Counted from the first letter of the stretch, positions 15,511 to 23,797 are shown. The stretch is DNA of 34,802 nt from Acidobacteria bacterium RIFCSPLOWO2_12_FULL_54_10 (GCA_001767075.1 MEKX01000114.1:1289-36090), one strand, 5' to 3'. Translations and numbers: made by a program. The notes: generated by a model not told the origin, from the sequence alone.

Positions 15511-15702
15511 CCGCGGGACCGGTATCCTGACTTGCGACGGGATGCTGCTGCATCCAGGAGGCCTGCGCCTTCCCACCCTTTTCTGGCAGAGTAGTGGCTT
15601 CTTATTCAGGCCTCTTGCCGTCGCTCACAGTTGCGGGGCAGTGGCGGAATTGCACCGCCTTCCCGAGCATCCTGCAGCGGGGTTTAAGTTGTTAGTGGCA
15701 CC
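15511..15702 (-). ncRNA. Cobalamin riboswitch, gene-proximal copy
   Basis: On the minus strand the conserved pieces occur in order: GGTGCC at the 5' end, GGGAAGGCGGTGCAATTCCG, CTGCCCCGCAACTGTGAGCG, the B12 box AAGCCACTAC, GGTGGGAAGGC, and AGTCAGGATACCGG at the 3' end. The B12 box departs from the GCCACTG consensus in its last base. It ends about 40 bases before the btuB-like start codon, so its expression platform probably controls translation or early termination in this short stretch. Confidence 0.93.
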
Positions 15703-15802
15703 AGCCAAACAGACTTTGGAAAGATTGAAAAGGCATCTCGTACGAAATCTTTAACGCTGTTAGAAATTGGCCAGCGATAGTCTTTCGTGACGCAAAATGC
15801 TT

Positions 15803-15826
15803 ATCGGCTCTTCCCTCGAAGCCGAT
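15803..15826 (-). promoter_or_regulatory. Hairpin between the two riboswitches
   Basis: ATCGGCT (15820-15826 as read on the minus strand) pairs with AGCCGAT (15803-15809) across a 10-base loop, just after the distal riboswitch. It lacks a strong U-run, so it may be an expression-platform stem or weak terminator rather than a textbook intrinsic terminator. Confidence 0.4.
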
Positions 15827-15840
15827 CCAGCTTGGGGGTT

Positions 15841-15992
15841 CCTGGCAGGTCTCCTGGCTGATGCTTTTCCGGATTGAGCGCCTTCCCACCCTTTTCTTGC
15901 CGGGCAGTGGCTTGCTGCTCAATCCAACGCATTTACAGTGGCGGGGCCGCGCTGGCTTTTCACCAGTCTTCCCATTTTGTCAGAACTGCACC
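15841..15992 (-). ncRNA. Cobalamin riboswitch, promoter-proximal copy
   Basis: On the minus strand: GGTGCAG at the 5' end, ATGGGAAGACTGGTGAAAAG, GGCCCCGCCACTGTAAATG, the canonical B12 box AAGCCACTGCC, GGTGGGAAGGCG, and GCCAGGAGACCTGCC at the 3' end. All core elements are present, so it appears complete. It starts only about 7 bases after the predicted transcription start, and the second copy follows 138 bases downstream on the same RNA. Confidence 0.93.
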
Positions 15993-16005
15993 ATGAACGA
16001 TGCTC

Positions 16006-16034
16006 ATCATGAACCAAGTTTGGCAGACTGTCAA
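16006..16034 (-). promoter_or_regulatory. Promoter of the riboswitch-btuB transcript
   Basis: On the minus strand TTGACA (16029-16034, perfect -35) and CATGAT (16006-16011) are separated by 17 bases. The predicted start near 15999 fits the 5' end of the distal riboswitch. Confidence 0.65.
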
Positions 16035-16088
16035 GATGAGTCGTCTGCCCTTGCTCATCCACGCAGACTGCGCTAGTCTAGAATCATT

Positions 16089-16496
16089 ATGCAAATTCGC
16101 CTCAGTATGTTTTACCGAACACTCATTATATTTTCTCTCGGCATATTTTTAGCTGGTTGCAGCCAGAGTAGCAGCGATCCCAACGCGGCCATCCAAAAGG
16201 CGATTGAAGATCATTTGGCGAATCGATCCGATCTTTCCATCGGCAACATGGTGATGGAAATGAAAGATGTCCGCATCGACGGCGACCACGCTCAGGCCGA
16301 TGTGCTATTTCGCACCACATCCAATCCTCCCGCGCAGATGGCTTATACCTATCTCCTGCTCCAAACAGATGGCAAATGGGAAATTGAAACCGCACAGCCG
16401 AGCGGCGCCGATTCCTCTCATCCAACACCCGAGAATTCTGGCGTGGAGTCTGAAACTCTTCCCGAGGGGCAACCGCCGGCTCAGTCCCCTCATTGA
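16089..16496 (+). CDS. Hypothetical lipoprotein
   Basis: This 135-residue protein is divergent from the btuB transcript. A basic N-terminus and hydrophobic stretch (TLIIFSLGIFLAGC) end in a lipobox LAGC, so the mature protein begins at Cys24 and is anchored to a membrane. It contains an acidic alpha region (IQKAIEDHLANRSDLSIGNM), a beta-rich part (ADVLFRT, MAYTYLLLQTDGKWEIE) reminiscent of NTF2-like folds, and a Pro/Ser-rich tail. No ribosome site precedes the ATG. TAGAAT at 16079-16084 lies so close that a leaderless mRNA is possible. Family not assigned. Confidence 0.75.
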   Translation: MQIRLSMFYRTLIIFSLGIFLAGCSQSSSDPNAAIQKAIEDHLANRSDLSIGNMVMEMKDVRIDGDHAQADVLFRTTSNPPAQMAYTYLLLQTDGKWEIETAQPSGADSSHPTPENSGVESETLPEGQPPAQSPH

Positions 16497-16682
16497 TGCT
16501 GGGATATAGCTGACTATTTATCCCGTGTTATTTAGCAGCGCCAATTTATATCCTTTCCATTCTAGATACTCCGCTTTTACCAACCCTACCAAGCCGGTTA
16601 TCCGTATGTTAGTATGGGCTTTCGAACAGGAACCAGAATTACCTGCGCGGCAGGTATCATTTTTCTAGGGAGAGTTTCTTCC

Positions 16683-17525
16683 ATGGATGAAATAGAACCG
16701 GTACAGCCAGTCGAAGTCGATGAAGGAATGGGCGAGAAGCCCAAGCAGAGAACCTCCTACGAGCATATCCAGGTGGAGATTGTGGAAGGTGTTGCGCGGC
16801 TGACCATGAACCGGCCGCCTTATAATGTCCTGACCATCGCCATGATGGAAGAGATCGCCTACGCGATTGAACATTTGCGCGAGGAGCACCAGGTGCGGGC
16901 CATTCTGATGCAAGCGTCGCCGAGTTGCCAGGCTTTTTCCTACGGCGTGGCCGCAGAGGATTCCCGCCCCGACCGCGCTTTCCAGATGCTGGATGCTCTG
17001 CAAGCTGTATTTCGCAGCATGTTGGATATTTCCAAACCCGTGGTCACCGTCATCAACGGACCGGCGGTCGGCGGGGGCTGCGAATTGGCCGCGCTCGGCG
17101 ATATTCTCATCGCCACTCCCAAAGCTCGATTTGCCCAGCCGGAAATTCGGCTTGGAGTTTACCCGCCGGTCGCCTCCGTGATCCTGCCTCATATCATCGG
17201 CCACAAGCGCGCTATGGAAATGATTCTCACTGGCGAGCCATTAACCGCTCAAGACGCCCATCGGCTGGGTTTGGTAAGCCGTTTGGTTCCGGAAGAGAAA
17301 TTGGATGAAGAAGTTGCTAAACTTTTGACCAAAATCACGGATCAGAGCACTCCGGTATTGGAAATGGCCAAGAAAGTTCTTTATGACAGCATCGGGCTGC
17401 CCTTGGAAGCCGCCATGAAAAAATCCGTAGACCTTTATCTCAACCAATTGATGGATTTGAACGACGCCCAGGAAGGGCTTCGCGCGGCGGTCGAAAAAAG
17501 GAAACCCGTTTGGCAAAACAAATAG
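16683..17525 (+). CDS. Enoyl-CoA hydratase/isomerase family, cyclohexa-1,5-diene-1-carbonyl-CoA hydratase type
   Basis: This 280-residue crotonase has ATG at 16683 chosen for the GGGAGAG site upstream; an earlier start at 16614 adds 23 unrelated residues. Both acid residues used by hydratases are present: Glu134 in GGCELAAL and Glu154 in AQPEIRLG. Instead of the usual GTIPGAGGTQ loop it has GVYPPVASVILP, and it ends in EKRKPVWQNK. Both traits are shared, from memory of the family, with dienoyl-CoA hydratases of anaerobic benzoyl-CoA degradation. No other aromatic-degradation gene is present, so the substrate may differ. It starts a plus-strand run leading into the mla genes, about 50 bases before the next frame. 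Confidence 0.82.
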   Translation: MDEIEPVQPVEVDEGMGEKPKQRTSYEHIQVEIVEGVARLTMNRPPYNVLTIAMMEEIAYAIEHLREEHQVRAILMQASPSCQAFSYGVAAEDSRPDRAFQMLDALQAVFRSMLDISKPVVTVINGPAVGGGCELAALGDILIATPKARFAQPEIRLGVYPPVASVILPHIIGHKRAMEMILTGEPLTAQDAHRLGLVSRLVPEEKLDEEVAKLLTKITDQSTPVLEMAKKVLYDSIGLPLEAAMKKSVDLYLNQLMDLNDAQEGLRAAVEKRKPVWQNK

Positions 17526-17575
17526 CTGGGCACTGCCTCGCGGCGCACCGCTGCCGCTGATCCTTGGGTTTTATT

Positions 17576-18121
17576 ATGGAACAAGTTTCTAACTCAGGCG
17601 GAAAGCAAGAACAGTCAGCGTCGTGGCCGCTGGTGGATTCTCGATTCCGCCGGTCTAGCGGGACCGAGCGCAGATTTCATCGCGCCGCTAGACTGCTCGT
17701 GAATGGCGCGTTTGTGGCCTTGATCGTGGTTGGAGTTTTGGGCGGGCTTTCCTGGATTCGGTCTCAACCGGCGGTTCGCGTCGTCCAGTCACAGTTGCAG
17801 GCGATCCATCAGGGCGAGCTGGTCAAAGCTTACGGATTTTTCTCCAACGAATACAAGGAGGAAACCAGCCTGCCCGTGTTTCGGCGCTGGGTCCGGCGCC
17901 AGCAACGGCTGACGCGCATCGACGGGGTCCAGTTCTGGAGCCGTTCCGTGTGGGGCGGAGTGGCTCTGCTCCGAGGGAGCTTTCAGGATGGATTCGGGCG
18001 AAGATACCCGGTCCGGTACCTCTTGATCCGGCAGGACGGCGAGTGGCGGGTTCATCAGTTTCAGCTTGCGCCTGACATTCCCAGGGTCGACACAGAGCCG
18101 GATTCGCTGCTGCGCATTTGA
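17576..18121 (+). CDS. Hypothetical single-pass membrane protein with DUF4864-like domain
   Basis: About 181 residues from the ATG at 17576; a TTG at 17564 is also possible and neither has a clear ribosome site. A basic cytoplasmic segment (RRFHRAARLL) is followed by one membrane helix (GAFVALIVVGVLGGLSWI). The extracytoplasmic domain begins VQSQLQAIHQGELVKAYGFF, the pattern of DUF4864/NTF2-like proteins in which a helix pair precedes a curved sheet (VALLRGSFQDG, RYLLIRQDGEWRVHQF). Such domains are often found near envelope genes. It lies just before mlaE, so a link to lipid transport is possible but unproven. Confidence 0.75.
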   Translation: MEQVSNSGGKQEQSASWPLVDSRFRRSSGTERRFHRAARLLVNGAFVALIVVGVLGGLSWIRSQPAVRVVQSQLQAIHQGELVKAYGFFSNEYKEETSLPVFRRWVRRQQRLTRIDGVQFWSRSVWGGVALLRGSFQDGFGRRYPVRYLLIRQDGEWRVHQFQLAPDIPRVDTEPDSLLRI

Positions 18122-18207
18122 CGAGCGCTCTCTGCCCTTTCTGCTAGCCGGTTACGATATACGCAAGTCCTGCATTAGGTTACGCGACTCGGAAGAGGGA
18201 GTATCCA

Positions 18208-18978
18208 TTGGGCCTCGTGGATGATTACGCCAAGCACAGGATCTTGGCGGTTCAGGATTTCACGCTTCTTTCCACCAGGACGCTTCAGAGCCTGTTCCGC
18301 TCCCCTCGCTATATCACCGACATCATCCAGCAAATGGACTTCATCGGCTTCGGCTCCCTGCCCATCGTCGTGTTGACCGGATTTTTCACCGGAGCGGTCC
18401 TCGCTTTGCAAATGGCAAAAACGCTTGCCACCTTTGGCGAGACGTCACTCACCGGGCAGCTTGTTATGCTCTCTCTGGTCCGCGAATTGGGCCCGGTTCT
18501 GACCTCCCTGATGGTTGCGGGCCGCAACAGTTCCGGCATGGCCTCCGAGCTGGGATCGATGGTGGTCAGCGAGCAGATTGAAGCCATGCGCGCTCTGGGC
18601 ACGGACCCGGTCAAAAAACTCGTCGCGCCGCGGCTGATTGCCACCGTCATCATGCTCCCCATGCTGACCGTCATTTCCGACTTCATCGGATTATTTGGCG
18701 GTTTTGCCACTTCGTTCTTTGTCATCCGCCTCAACCCTAATCAGTATTGGTACAGCGCTTATCAAGCGCTCGAATACGAAGACATTTTCCAGGGACTGCT
18801 GAAGCCTTTCGTCTTTGCCTTCATCGTAGCGCTGGTCGGCTGCTACTATGGCCTCCGCACGACGGGCGGAACTCAGGGGGTTGGCAAGTCCACTACGCAG
18901 GCGGTGGTGGCGGCTTCGGTGCTGATTCTCATCTGCGACTTTTTTATTACGAAACTGCTCTTGTGGATGTTGGGCTAG
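18208..18978 (+). CDS. mlaE: ABC transporter permease, MlaE family
   Basis: This 256-residue permease of the phospholipid (Mla-type) ABC transporter lies in the inner membrane. Family marks: FTGAVLALQMAKTL, LVRELGPVLTSLMVAGRNSS, the EQIEAMRALGTDPVKKLVAPR cytoplasmic loop that contacts the ATPase, and the GCYYGLRTTGGTQGVG motif near the C-terminus. The TTG start at 18208 is supported by GAGGGAG seven bases upstream; no ATG lies nearby. Two bases separate its stop from the mlaF start, so they form one operon. Confidence 0.93.
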   Translation: MGLVDDYAKHRILAVQDFTLLSTRTLQSLFRSPRYITDIIQQMDFIGFGSLPIVVLTGFFTGAVLALQMAKTLATFGETSLTGQLVMLSLVRELGPVLTSLMVAGRNSSGMASELGSMVVSEQIEAMRALGTDPVKKLVAPRLIATVIMLPMLTVISDFIGLFGGFATSFFVIRLNPNQYWYSAYQALEYEDIFQGLLKPFVFAFIVALVGCYYGLRTTGGTQGVGKSTTQAVVAASVLILICDFFITKLLLWMLG

Positions 18979-18980
18979 GA

Positions 18981-19784
18981 ATGAACGTCGGGGCGCCGGA
19001 ACCAGTCATCCAGTTTGAAAACGTTACGCTGTCATTCGGTGACAAACCAGCGCTGGAAAATATTTCGTTCTCCCTGGACCGCGGGGAAACCATGATCCTG
19101 TTGGGAGCTACCGGTTCCGGCAAATCGGTTCTTTTGAAGCTGGCGATGGGACTGCTGGCCCCGGATTCGGGTAAAATTTTTGTCCTCGGCCAGGATATCT
19201 CCCATATGCGCGATCTGGATCTGTTCGCCGTGCGTCAGAAGATCGGCATGGTCTTTCAGGAAGGAGCCTTGTTTGATTCCCTGAAGGTCGGTGAAAACGT
19301 CGGTTACGTTTTTGAACGCATGCCCGAAGTGAACGCGGCGGAAGCGGAGCGAAGAGTTTTGGAAGCCCTGCGGTTTGTCGGGCTGGAGCACACGGTCGGC
19401 TTGTTTCCATCGGAGTTGTCCGGCGGAATGCGCCGCCGCGTTGCCATCGCCCGCGCCATCGTCGCGCAGCCGGAGCTTATGCTTTACGATTCCCCCACCG
19501 CCGGGCTGGACCCCATCACCGCCAAGCGCATTATGACGCTCATCGTCAAGCAACGCGATCTCCGTCAGGTCAGCTCTCTCCTGGTCACGCATCGCGTGCA
19601 GGACGCATGGAAGCTGGCCCTTTCTTATTACGATCCGCAGCAGGACAAGCTCGTGACCATGAGCCGTAACGGCGATTCCAAAACAAGTTTTCTCGTGCTT
19701 CGCGAGGGTGAAATCGCTTTTGTCGGCTCGCTTTCGGAACTGGCCGGTCATACGGATTCCTATGTTAAAAAATTTGTTACTTGA
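18981..19784 (+). CDS. mlaF: ABC transporter ATP-binding protein, MlaF family, with altered Walker B
   Basis: The protein has 267 residues from the ATG at 18981; the frame is open further upstream, but that part lies inside mlaE in another frame. Walker A GATGSGKS (42-49), Q-loop Gln93 (MVFQEG), signature LSGGM (146-150) and H-loop His204 (LVTHR) are present. Walker B reads LMLYDSPTAGLD: the Asp170 is there, but the next residue, normally the catalytic Glu, is Ser171. The C-terminal part carries an inserted segment around YYDPQQDKLVTMSRNGDSK. With MlaE and MlaD it should drive lipid transport, though hydrolysis may be slow or use another residue. Confidence 0.9.
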   Translation: MNVGAPEPVIQFENVTLSFGDKPALENISFSLDRGETMILLGATGSGKSVLLKLAMGLLAPDSGKIFVLGQDISHMRDLDLFAVRQKIGMVFQEGALFDSLKVGENVGYVFERMPEVNAAEAERRVLEALRFVGLEHTVGLFPSELSGGMRRRVAIARAIVAQPELMLYDSPTAGLDPITAKRIMTLIVKQRDLRQVSSLLVTHRVQDAWKLALSYYDPQQDKLVTMSRNGDSKTSFLVLREGEIAFVGSLSELAGHTDSYVKKFVT

Positions 19785-19840
19785 ATGCCTGACTCGCTTG
19801 ACTTTATCAACTCAAGGAAATTTCTCCCATCGGAGGCTGC

Positions 19841-20917
19841 ATGGCGTATAAAAAAAACGTTGCTTGGTCCCAGTTGAAGGTTGGCATGATTGCTATCACC
19901 AGCATCACGCTGTTTGCACTGACCATATTTCTCATCACGGGAGGGTCCAATTTCTTCGGTGAAACGATGCTCCTCCACAGCTTTTCGTCTGACGCAGGAG
20001 GATTGCGCGTGGGCGCTCCCGTGCGGCTGGCTGGCGTGGATGTCGGCATGGTTCGCCAGGTCTCGCTCTCTGGCCGCGAAGCTCAAGCCGAGGCCGTTGA
20101 AATTGTGTTCGAGGTGAATGCAAGTTATGCCGGGGATTTCCGGGAAGACTCTCGCGCCATCCTGGCAGCCGAAGGCCTGCTCGGCGAAAGATATATCAAT
20201 ATCAGCAAGGGTTCTCCGGCATCCCCTCAAATTCCTTCGGGCGGCACCGTGCTCTTCCGCGAAACCCCGGAATTCAGCGAGCTTGTCGGCGGCAGCCGCG
20301 ACCTGCTGGACAACCTGAACGTGCTGACCACGCGCTTGAACACCGTCGTGGAAAGCATTGAATCCGGCCAGGGCACGATTGGCAAGCTCATCACCGACGA
20401 CAGTTTGTACCAGCGCCTGAATACCGCAGTTAGCTCTGCTGAGTCACTGGTTTCCGACATCAGCGGCGGCACAGGCACGCTGGGACGCTTGGTTACATCT
20501 GACGAATTGTTTAATCGCGTTAACGACACAATGATGAAAGTCGACCGCACCGTTGCTCGCATTGACAGCGGCGAGGGCACGCTCGGCAAATTAATCAACG
20601 ATCCTGCTCTCTACCAGGAAGCGCAACAGCTCATGGCTCGCAGCTCCACGCTGGTGACCAACATCAACAGCGGCCAGGGCACGCTAGGCAAACTGGCCAC
20701 GGATGAGGAATTCTACAACCGCCTCAACAGCGCCGTCCGCAGCGTGGATAACGTGATGACCGGCATCAATAGCGGTGAGGGCACCATGGGCAAGCTCTTC
20801 AAGGATCAATCGCTCTACAACAATCTGAATTTAACTACTGGTGAGATGAAAGAATTGATGGGCGACTTCCGCCGCAATCCCAAAAAGTTCCTAACCATTC
20901 AACTGAAAATTTTCTGA
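19841..20917 (+). CDS. mlaD: MCE-domain lipid-binding protein, MlaD family, with C-terminal repeats
   Basis: This 358-residue periplasmic lipid-binding partner of MlaEF has one N-terminal membrane helix (about 14-34). An MCE domain follows, about residues 40-125 (VRLAGVDVGMVRQVSL, AAEGLLGERYINIS). After a coiled linker, from about residue 178, come five units of about 34 residues starting with I-x-SGxGTLGKL and continuing xD-xxLYxxLN. These are SGQGTIGKL, GGTGTLGRL, SGEGTLGKL, SGQGTLGKL and SGEGTMGKL. Similar tails are known in MCE proteins of diderms lacking proteobacterial-style Mla and may form a helical tunnel. It sits 56 bases after mlaF and ends the operon at a strong terminator. Confidence 0.92.
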   Translation: MAYKKNVAWSQLKVGMIAITSITLFALTIFLITGGSNFFGETMLLHSFSSDAGGLRVGAPVRLAGVDVGMVRQVSLSGREAQAEAVEIVFEVNASYAGDFREDSRAILAAEGLLGERYINISKGSPASPQIPSGGTVLFRETPEFSELVGGSRDLLDNLNVLTTRLNTVVESIESGQGTIGKLITDDSLYQRLNTAVSSAESLVSDISGGTGTLGRLVTSDELFNRVNDTMMKVDRTVARIDSGEGTLGKLINDPALYQEAQQLMARSSTLVTNINSGQGTLGKLATDEEFYNRLNSAVRSVDNVMTGINSGEGTMGKLFKDQSLYNNLNLTTGEMKELMGDFRRNPKKFLTIQLKIF

Positions 20918-20943
20918 GATTGATTAATTACCGTCAAAAAAAA

Positions 20944-20966
20944 GGCAGCAGATACTATCTGCTGCC
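20944..20966. terminator. Bidirectional intrinsic terminator (mlaD / subtilase)
   Basis: GGCAGCAGAT (20944-20953) and ATCTGCTGCC (20957-20966) form a perfect 10-bp stem with a 3-base loop. TTTT follows on the plus side, and eight A's (20936-20943) give an eight-U run on the minus side. It ends both the mla operon and the converging protease gene. Confidence 0.92.
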
Positions 20967-20993
20967 TTTTGCAATTTAACCTTTCGTAAATTG

Positions 20994-22385
20994 TTACGGT
21001 GCCTGTACTATTCCTTCGCGCTCGCCATCATAGCTATATCCGGAAGCCGGAGAATCAATTGGCGCAGTGCCGTCGAGGTCCGCATTGTTCCGAATCGAAG
21101 TCCGTATGTTTTCTACTCCGCTTAATCCCTCTTTTTGGATTTTCCGTGCCACTACACCGGCCACGTGCGGCGCCGCCATGCTCGTGCCGGACATGCGCGT
21201 CGTGCCGCCGCCGCGCTTCAGCGAAAGGATTCCCACCGAATTAATGAAGCAGGCCTTGCTGATGTTTTCCTTCTCGTTGCCGGGAGCTGAGATGGTCACT
21301 CCCATGTCTCCTGTGAACGCTCCGTCCGTCGTAAAGTAGGACGCGGTATCCGCTTTTATCGTCTTTGTGTAGGCTCTGCATCCAGCATTACTTCCATCCA
21401 CCGCCGTTGTGCTGGCCACTGCAAAAACTTCCGGGTACGTCGCGGGCACGTTATCCGTTACTTCCAGGCTGGAATCGTTGCCCGCCGAAACCACCACGAC
21501 GATACCGGCATCGTAAAGCGCATCTACGGCGCCACGCAGCGCGCCGTTATCTCCCAATGTTCCTTCCCTGCCCAGACTCATGTTGACCACTCGAATATTG
21601 GGAGTCACGGAAGTGGCATGGACTGCCACCCACTGCAATCCATTGATGACATCATCATCCGTGCCGCTGCCCTGCGCATTGAGCACCTTCACGCAAAATA
21701 GTTTGGCCCCTGGAGCCACGCCTGCCACATCCACTCCGTTCTTCTGTGCGGCAACGATTCCCGAAACGTGTGTGCCATGCCCCTGGTCATCCAGACAGGA
21801 ACTGCCATGCGCAGTAAAAGATTCCGCATTATTTGTTGGACTTCCATAAACCGACAAATCACGGTGATTGAAGTCAATCCCTGTATCTACAATCGCCACA
21901 CCGATGCCTGCTCCGTCCGTCGCAGATGGATCGGCACCACCCGCAATCACCCGTTTCACTCCCGGCTGTACTTCTGATGTTGTTGTTCCGCCCCCACCAC
22001 CCGTGCCGGGCTTGGCATTGATATTTTCACCATCCCTGCCCGCCGCGCTCTGGAAAGCGTGGACTTCTCGGTTGGGAATTATTTCCAGTATCGAAGTATC
22101 CCGCTGCAAAGCAGCATACACATTCGCATTGGGCACCACCGCCGACACGGCATCGACTATCGAATAATTTGACCGCAATTCAGCTCCGGCGCGCCGCACT
22201 GCGGCTGCCCGCTGCGCTTGCGATGTTCCCGCTCGGAACGTAATGATGTAGTTCGCTGGCCCGCGATTTTCCCCTGCGGATGGCCCCTGCGCCATCGCCT
22301 GCTGCATGGTGATGCTTCCCAAAACCAGAACCATAACTGCCATGCCGTGGGAAATTCCCTGGATTGCCATTCGTTGGCTGGACAT
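20994..22385 (-). CDS. Secreted subtilisin-like serine protease (S8) with I9 propeptide
   Basis: This 463-residue protein has a signal peptide to about residue 33 (ending QAMAQ). An inhibitor-I9-type propeptide spans about 45-110 (NYIITFRAGTSQAQRAAAV), then a Gly-rich linker, then the peptidase S8 domain. The catalytic triad is complete: Asp167 (VAIVDTGIDF), His203 (DDQGHGTHVSG) and Ser402 (MSGTSMAAPHVAG), with oxyanion Asn303 (SAGNDSS). It is likely exported and self-activating. AAGGAGAG lies 8 bases before the ATG. Substrate unknown; typical of nutrient-scavenging proteases of soil bacteria. Confidence 0.94.
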   Translation of the reverse strand: MSSQRMAIQGISHGMAVMVLVLGSITMQQAMAQGPSAGENRGPANYIITFRAGTSQAQRAAAVRRAGAELRSNYSIVDAVSAVVPNANVYAALQRDTSILEIIPNREVHAFQSAAGRDGENINAKPGTGGGGGTTTSEVQPGVKRVIAGGADPSATDGAGIGVAIVDTGIDFNHRDLSVYGSPTNNAESFTAHGSSCLDDQGHGTHVSGIVAAQKNGVDVAGVAPGAKLFCVKVLNAQGSGTDDDVINGLQWVAVHATSVTPNIRVVNMSLGREGTLGDNGALRGAVDALYDAGIVVVVSAGNDSSLEVTDNVPATYPEVFAVASTTAVDGSNAGCRAYTKTIKADTASYFTTDGAFTGDMGVTISAPGNEKENISKACFINSVGILSLKRGGGTTRMSGTSMAAPHVAGVVARKIQKEGLSGVENIRTSIRNNADLDGTAPIDSPASGYSYDGEREGIVQAP

Positions 22386-22598
22386 TGCTGAACTCTCCTT
22401 GTTGGTTATTGAGCGATTGCTGATCCGATGAAAACCGCCTTGCTGCCGCCGGAATTCGCACGCTTCAATATTTCATATCGGGGGGATATCCAAAATCATA
22501 ATACATTACCGGCCCTCTGGCCATATTTATTTACTCGTTGCGGAAAGTAACAGAAATGGGCCTCCTGCTTTCCTGCCGAAACCATTGCCGTTCCTGCA

Positions 22599-23144
22599 TT
22601 ACCGTGCTGGCTGCCGCTGTTGCATAGCTGCTGTTCGAGGGGGAGTAATGCCGTTCAGCCGTATATACGTTACCAGGTTGCCATAATGTTCGTGATTGTC
22701 CTTCATGTTGGCGATGACGATGCCCATCCGTAGCGTCTGCTGCCCGCGGAAACCGGCTACGGTTTCTGTGGCTTTCTGGTCGTTCAGTCCGGCCAAAACT
22801 TTCACGCCATAGGCATAGCTTTCTTCCAATGCCTTCATGATTTCCGCCCGGCTTTTCAGGCTCTCCGGGTTCGGCGCTCCGCTGGCTTTCTCTCCTGCCA
22901 CCAAGCCCATGAACATGAAGTTCTCGCCCACCAGATGCTGCAACTGCTCGCGGAAGCTGCGCACTTCCGGTGTCGGCTTGTAGTCGTACTTGCCCTCCGG
23001 AATGGCCTCTGCCAATGTGATAATTTGATTCCGCGAAGCTTCCCACTGCCTGCGCAGCTCATCGGATATGGGGTCTGCCGCCTGCATCTTCTGCGCCGCA
23101 AGCAGTCCAACTATGGCCAACAACAATAATCTGACTTTCCTCAT
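22599..23144 (-). CDS. Secreted DinB-like protein
   Basis: About 181 residues from the ATG at 23142-23144, best spaced from AGAGGAGG; ATGs at 23147 and 23168 are alternatives. A signal peptide (RLLLLAIVGLLAAQKMQA) is followed by a four-helix DinB/YfiT-like fold: LAEAIPEGKYDYKPTPEVRSF, REQLQHLVGENF and NMKDNHEHYGNLVTYIRLNGI. The histidines in LQHLV and DNHEHYGN fit the metal site of the family. DinB-fold proteins include thiol transferases, but the exported members are of unknown function; they are numerous in Acidobacteriota. Confidence 0.85.
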   Translation of the reverse strand: MRKVRLLLLAIVGLLAAQKMQAADPISDELRRQWEASRNQIITLAEAIPEGKYDYKPTPEVRSFREQLQHLVGENFMFMGLVAGEKASGAPNPESLKSRAEIMKALEESYAYGVKVLAGLNDQKATETVAGFRGQQTLRMGIVIANMKDNHEHYGNLVTYIRLNGITPPRTAAMQQRQPAR

Positions 23145-23317
23145 CATATCCTCCTCTGGAGTAAACACCGGTTAACGATGCAAGCACCGCCCCAATCGTT
23201 CTGATCCATTATATCTTAGCCCTGCCAGCCTATGCTTGGTTTCTGTATGGATGCCATTGCTCGCTCAAGCGATGCCTCCATTGCTAACTGGATTATCGCT
23301 ATGGGGCAATGATCCCT

Positions 23318-23662
23318 TTATAAATTTTTCATCCGGTTCTTGATCTTTTTCGCCAGGCTCTCGATTTCCTCTGCTTTTCGGATCACCGTTATTGAGAGCG
23401 TATCCTCGCTGGCTTTCCCGACCTCTTCTTTCAGCTCCGTCGCCAGTTGCACCAGCCGCTCTGCTTCTTTGCCCAGTTCCTCAAAGCTGGCTTTCAGCAT
23501 CCGTTTCCGCAGGTCTTTCTGTATCGGCGAGGATGGCTCCTCGGTTTGCGTTTGAGGACCTTGCTGTTGTGATCGCGGATACTGCGCAAGGGTAGGGTTC
23601 GCCATCCATCCCAACAATAATGAAACGAATACGATCCATGTCCGCCGGCGGGTCCTGTTCAT
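23318..23662 (-). CDS. Small secreted coiled-coil protein
   Basis: About 114 residues from the ATG at 23660-23662, directly after GGAGGGGAT; an ATG six codons earlier contains that site. A signal peptide (RRRTWIVFVSLLLGWMANPTLA) is followed by a Gln/Pro-rich linker and a C-terminal helical region of charged heptads (EELGKEAERLVQLATELKEE, IRKAEEIESLAKKIKNRMK). It is probably a periplasmic or surface coiled coil. Not assigned to a family. Confidence 0.7.
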   Translation of the reverse strand: MNRTRRRTWIVFVSLLLGWMANPTLAQYPRSQQQGPQTQTEEPSSPIQKDLRKRMLKASFEELGKEAERLVQLATELKEEVGKASEDTLSITVIRKAEEIESLAKKIKNRMKNL

Positions 23663-23797
23663 ATCCCCTCCAATCCCCATTGTTTACCGCCAGCATACCA
23701 GAAACCTCCCTGCCGATTTTATATAAATTCCGCCAGTGCACAATTTGGGCATTGCACCCTGCGCCAGCCGCCAGTGTCGCGTTGAGCGAACTTCCAC

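Noticed and set aside
14740-15594. A 284-codon plus-strand ORF opposite the btuB-like gene
   Set aside because: The minus-strand receptor is unmistakable; the antisense frame has no recognisable motifs and runs into the riboswitch.
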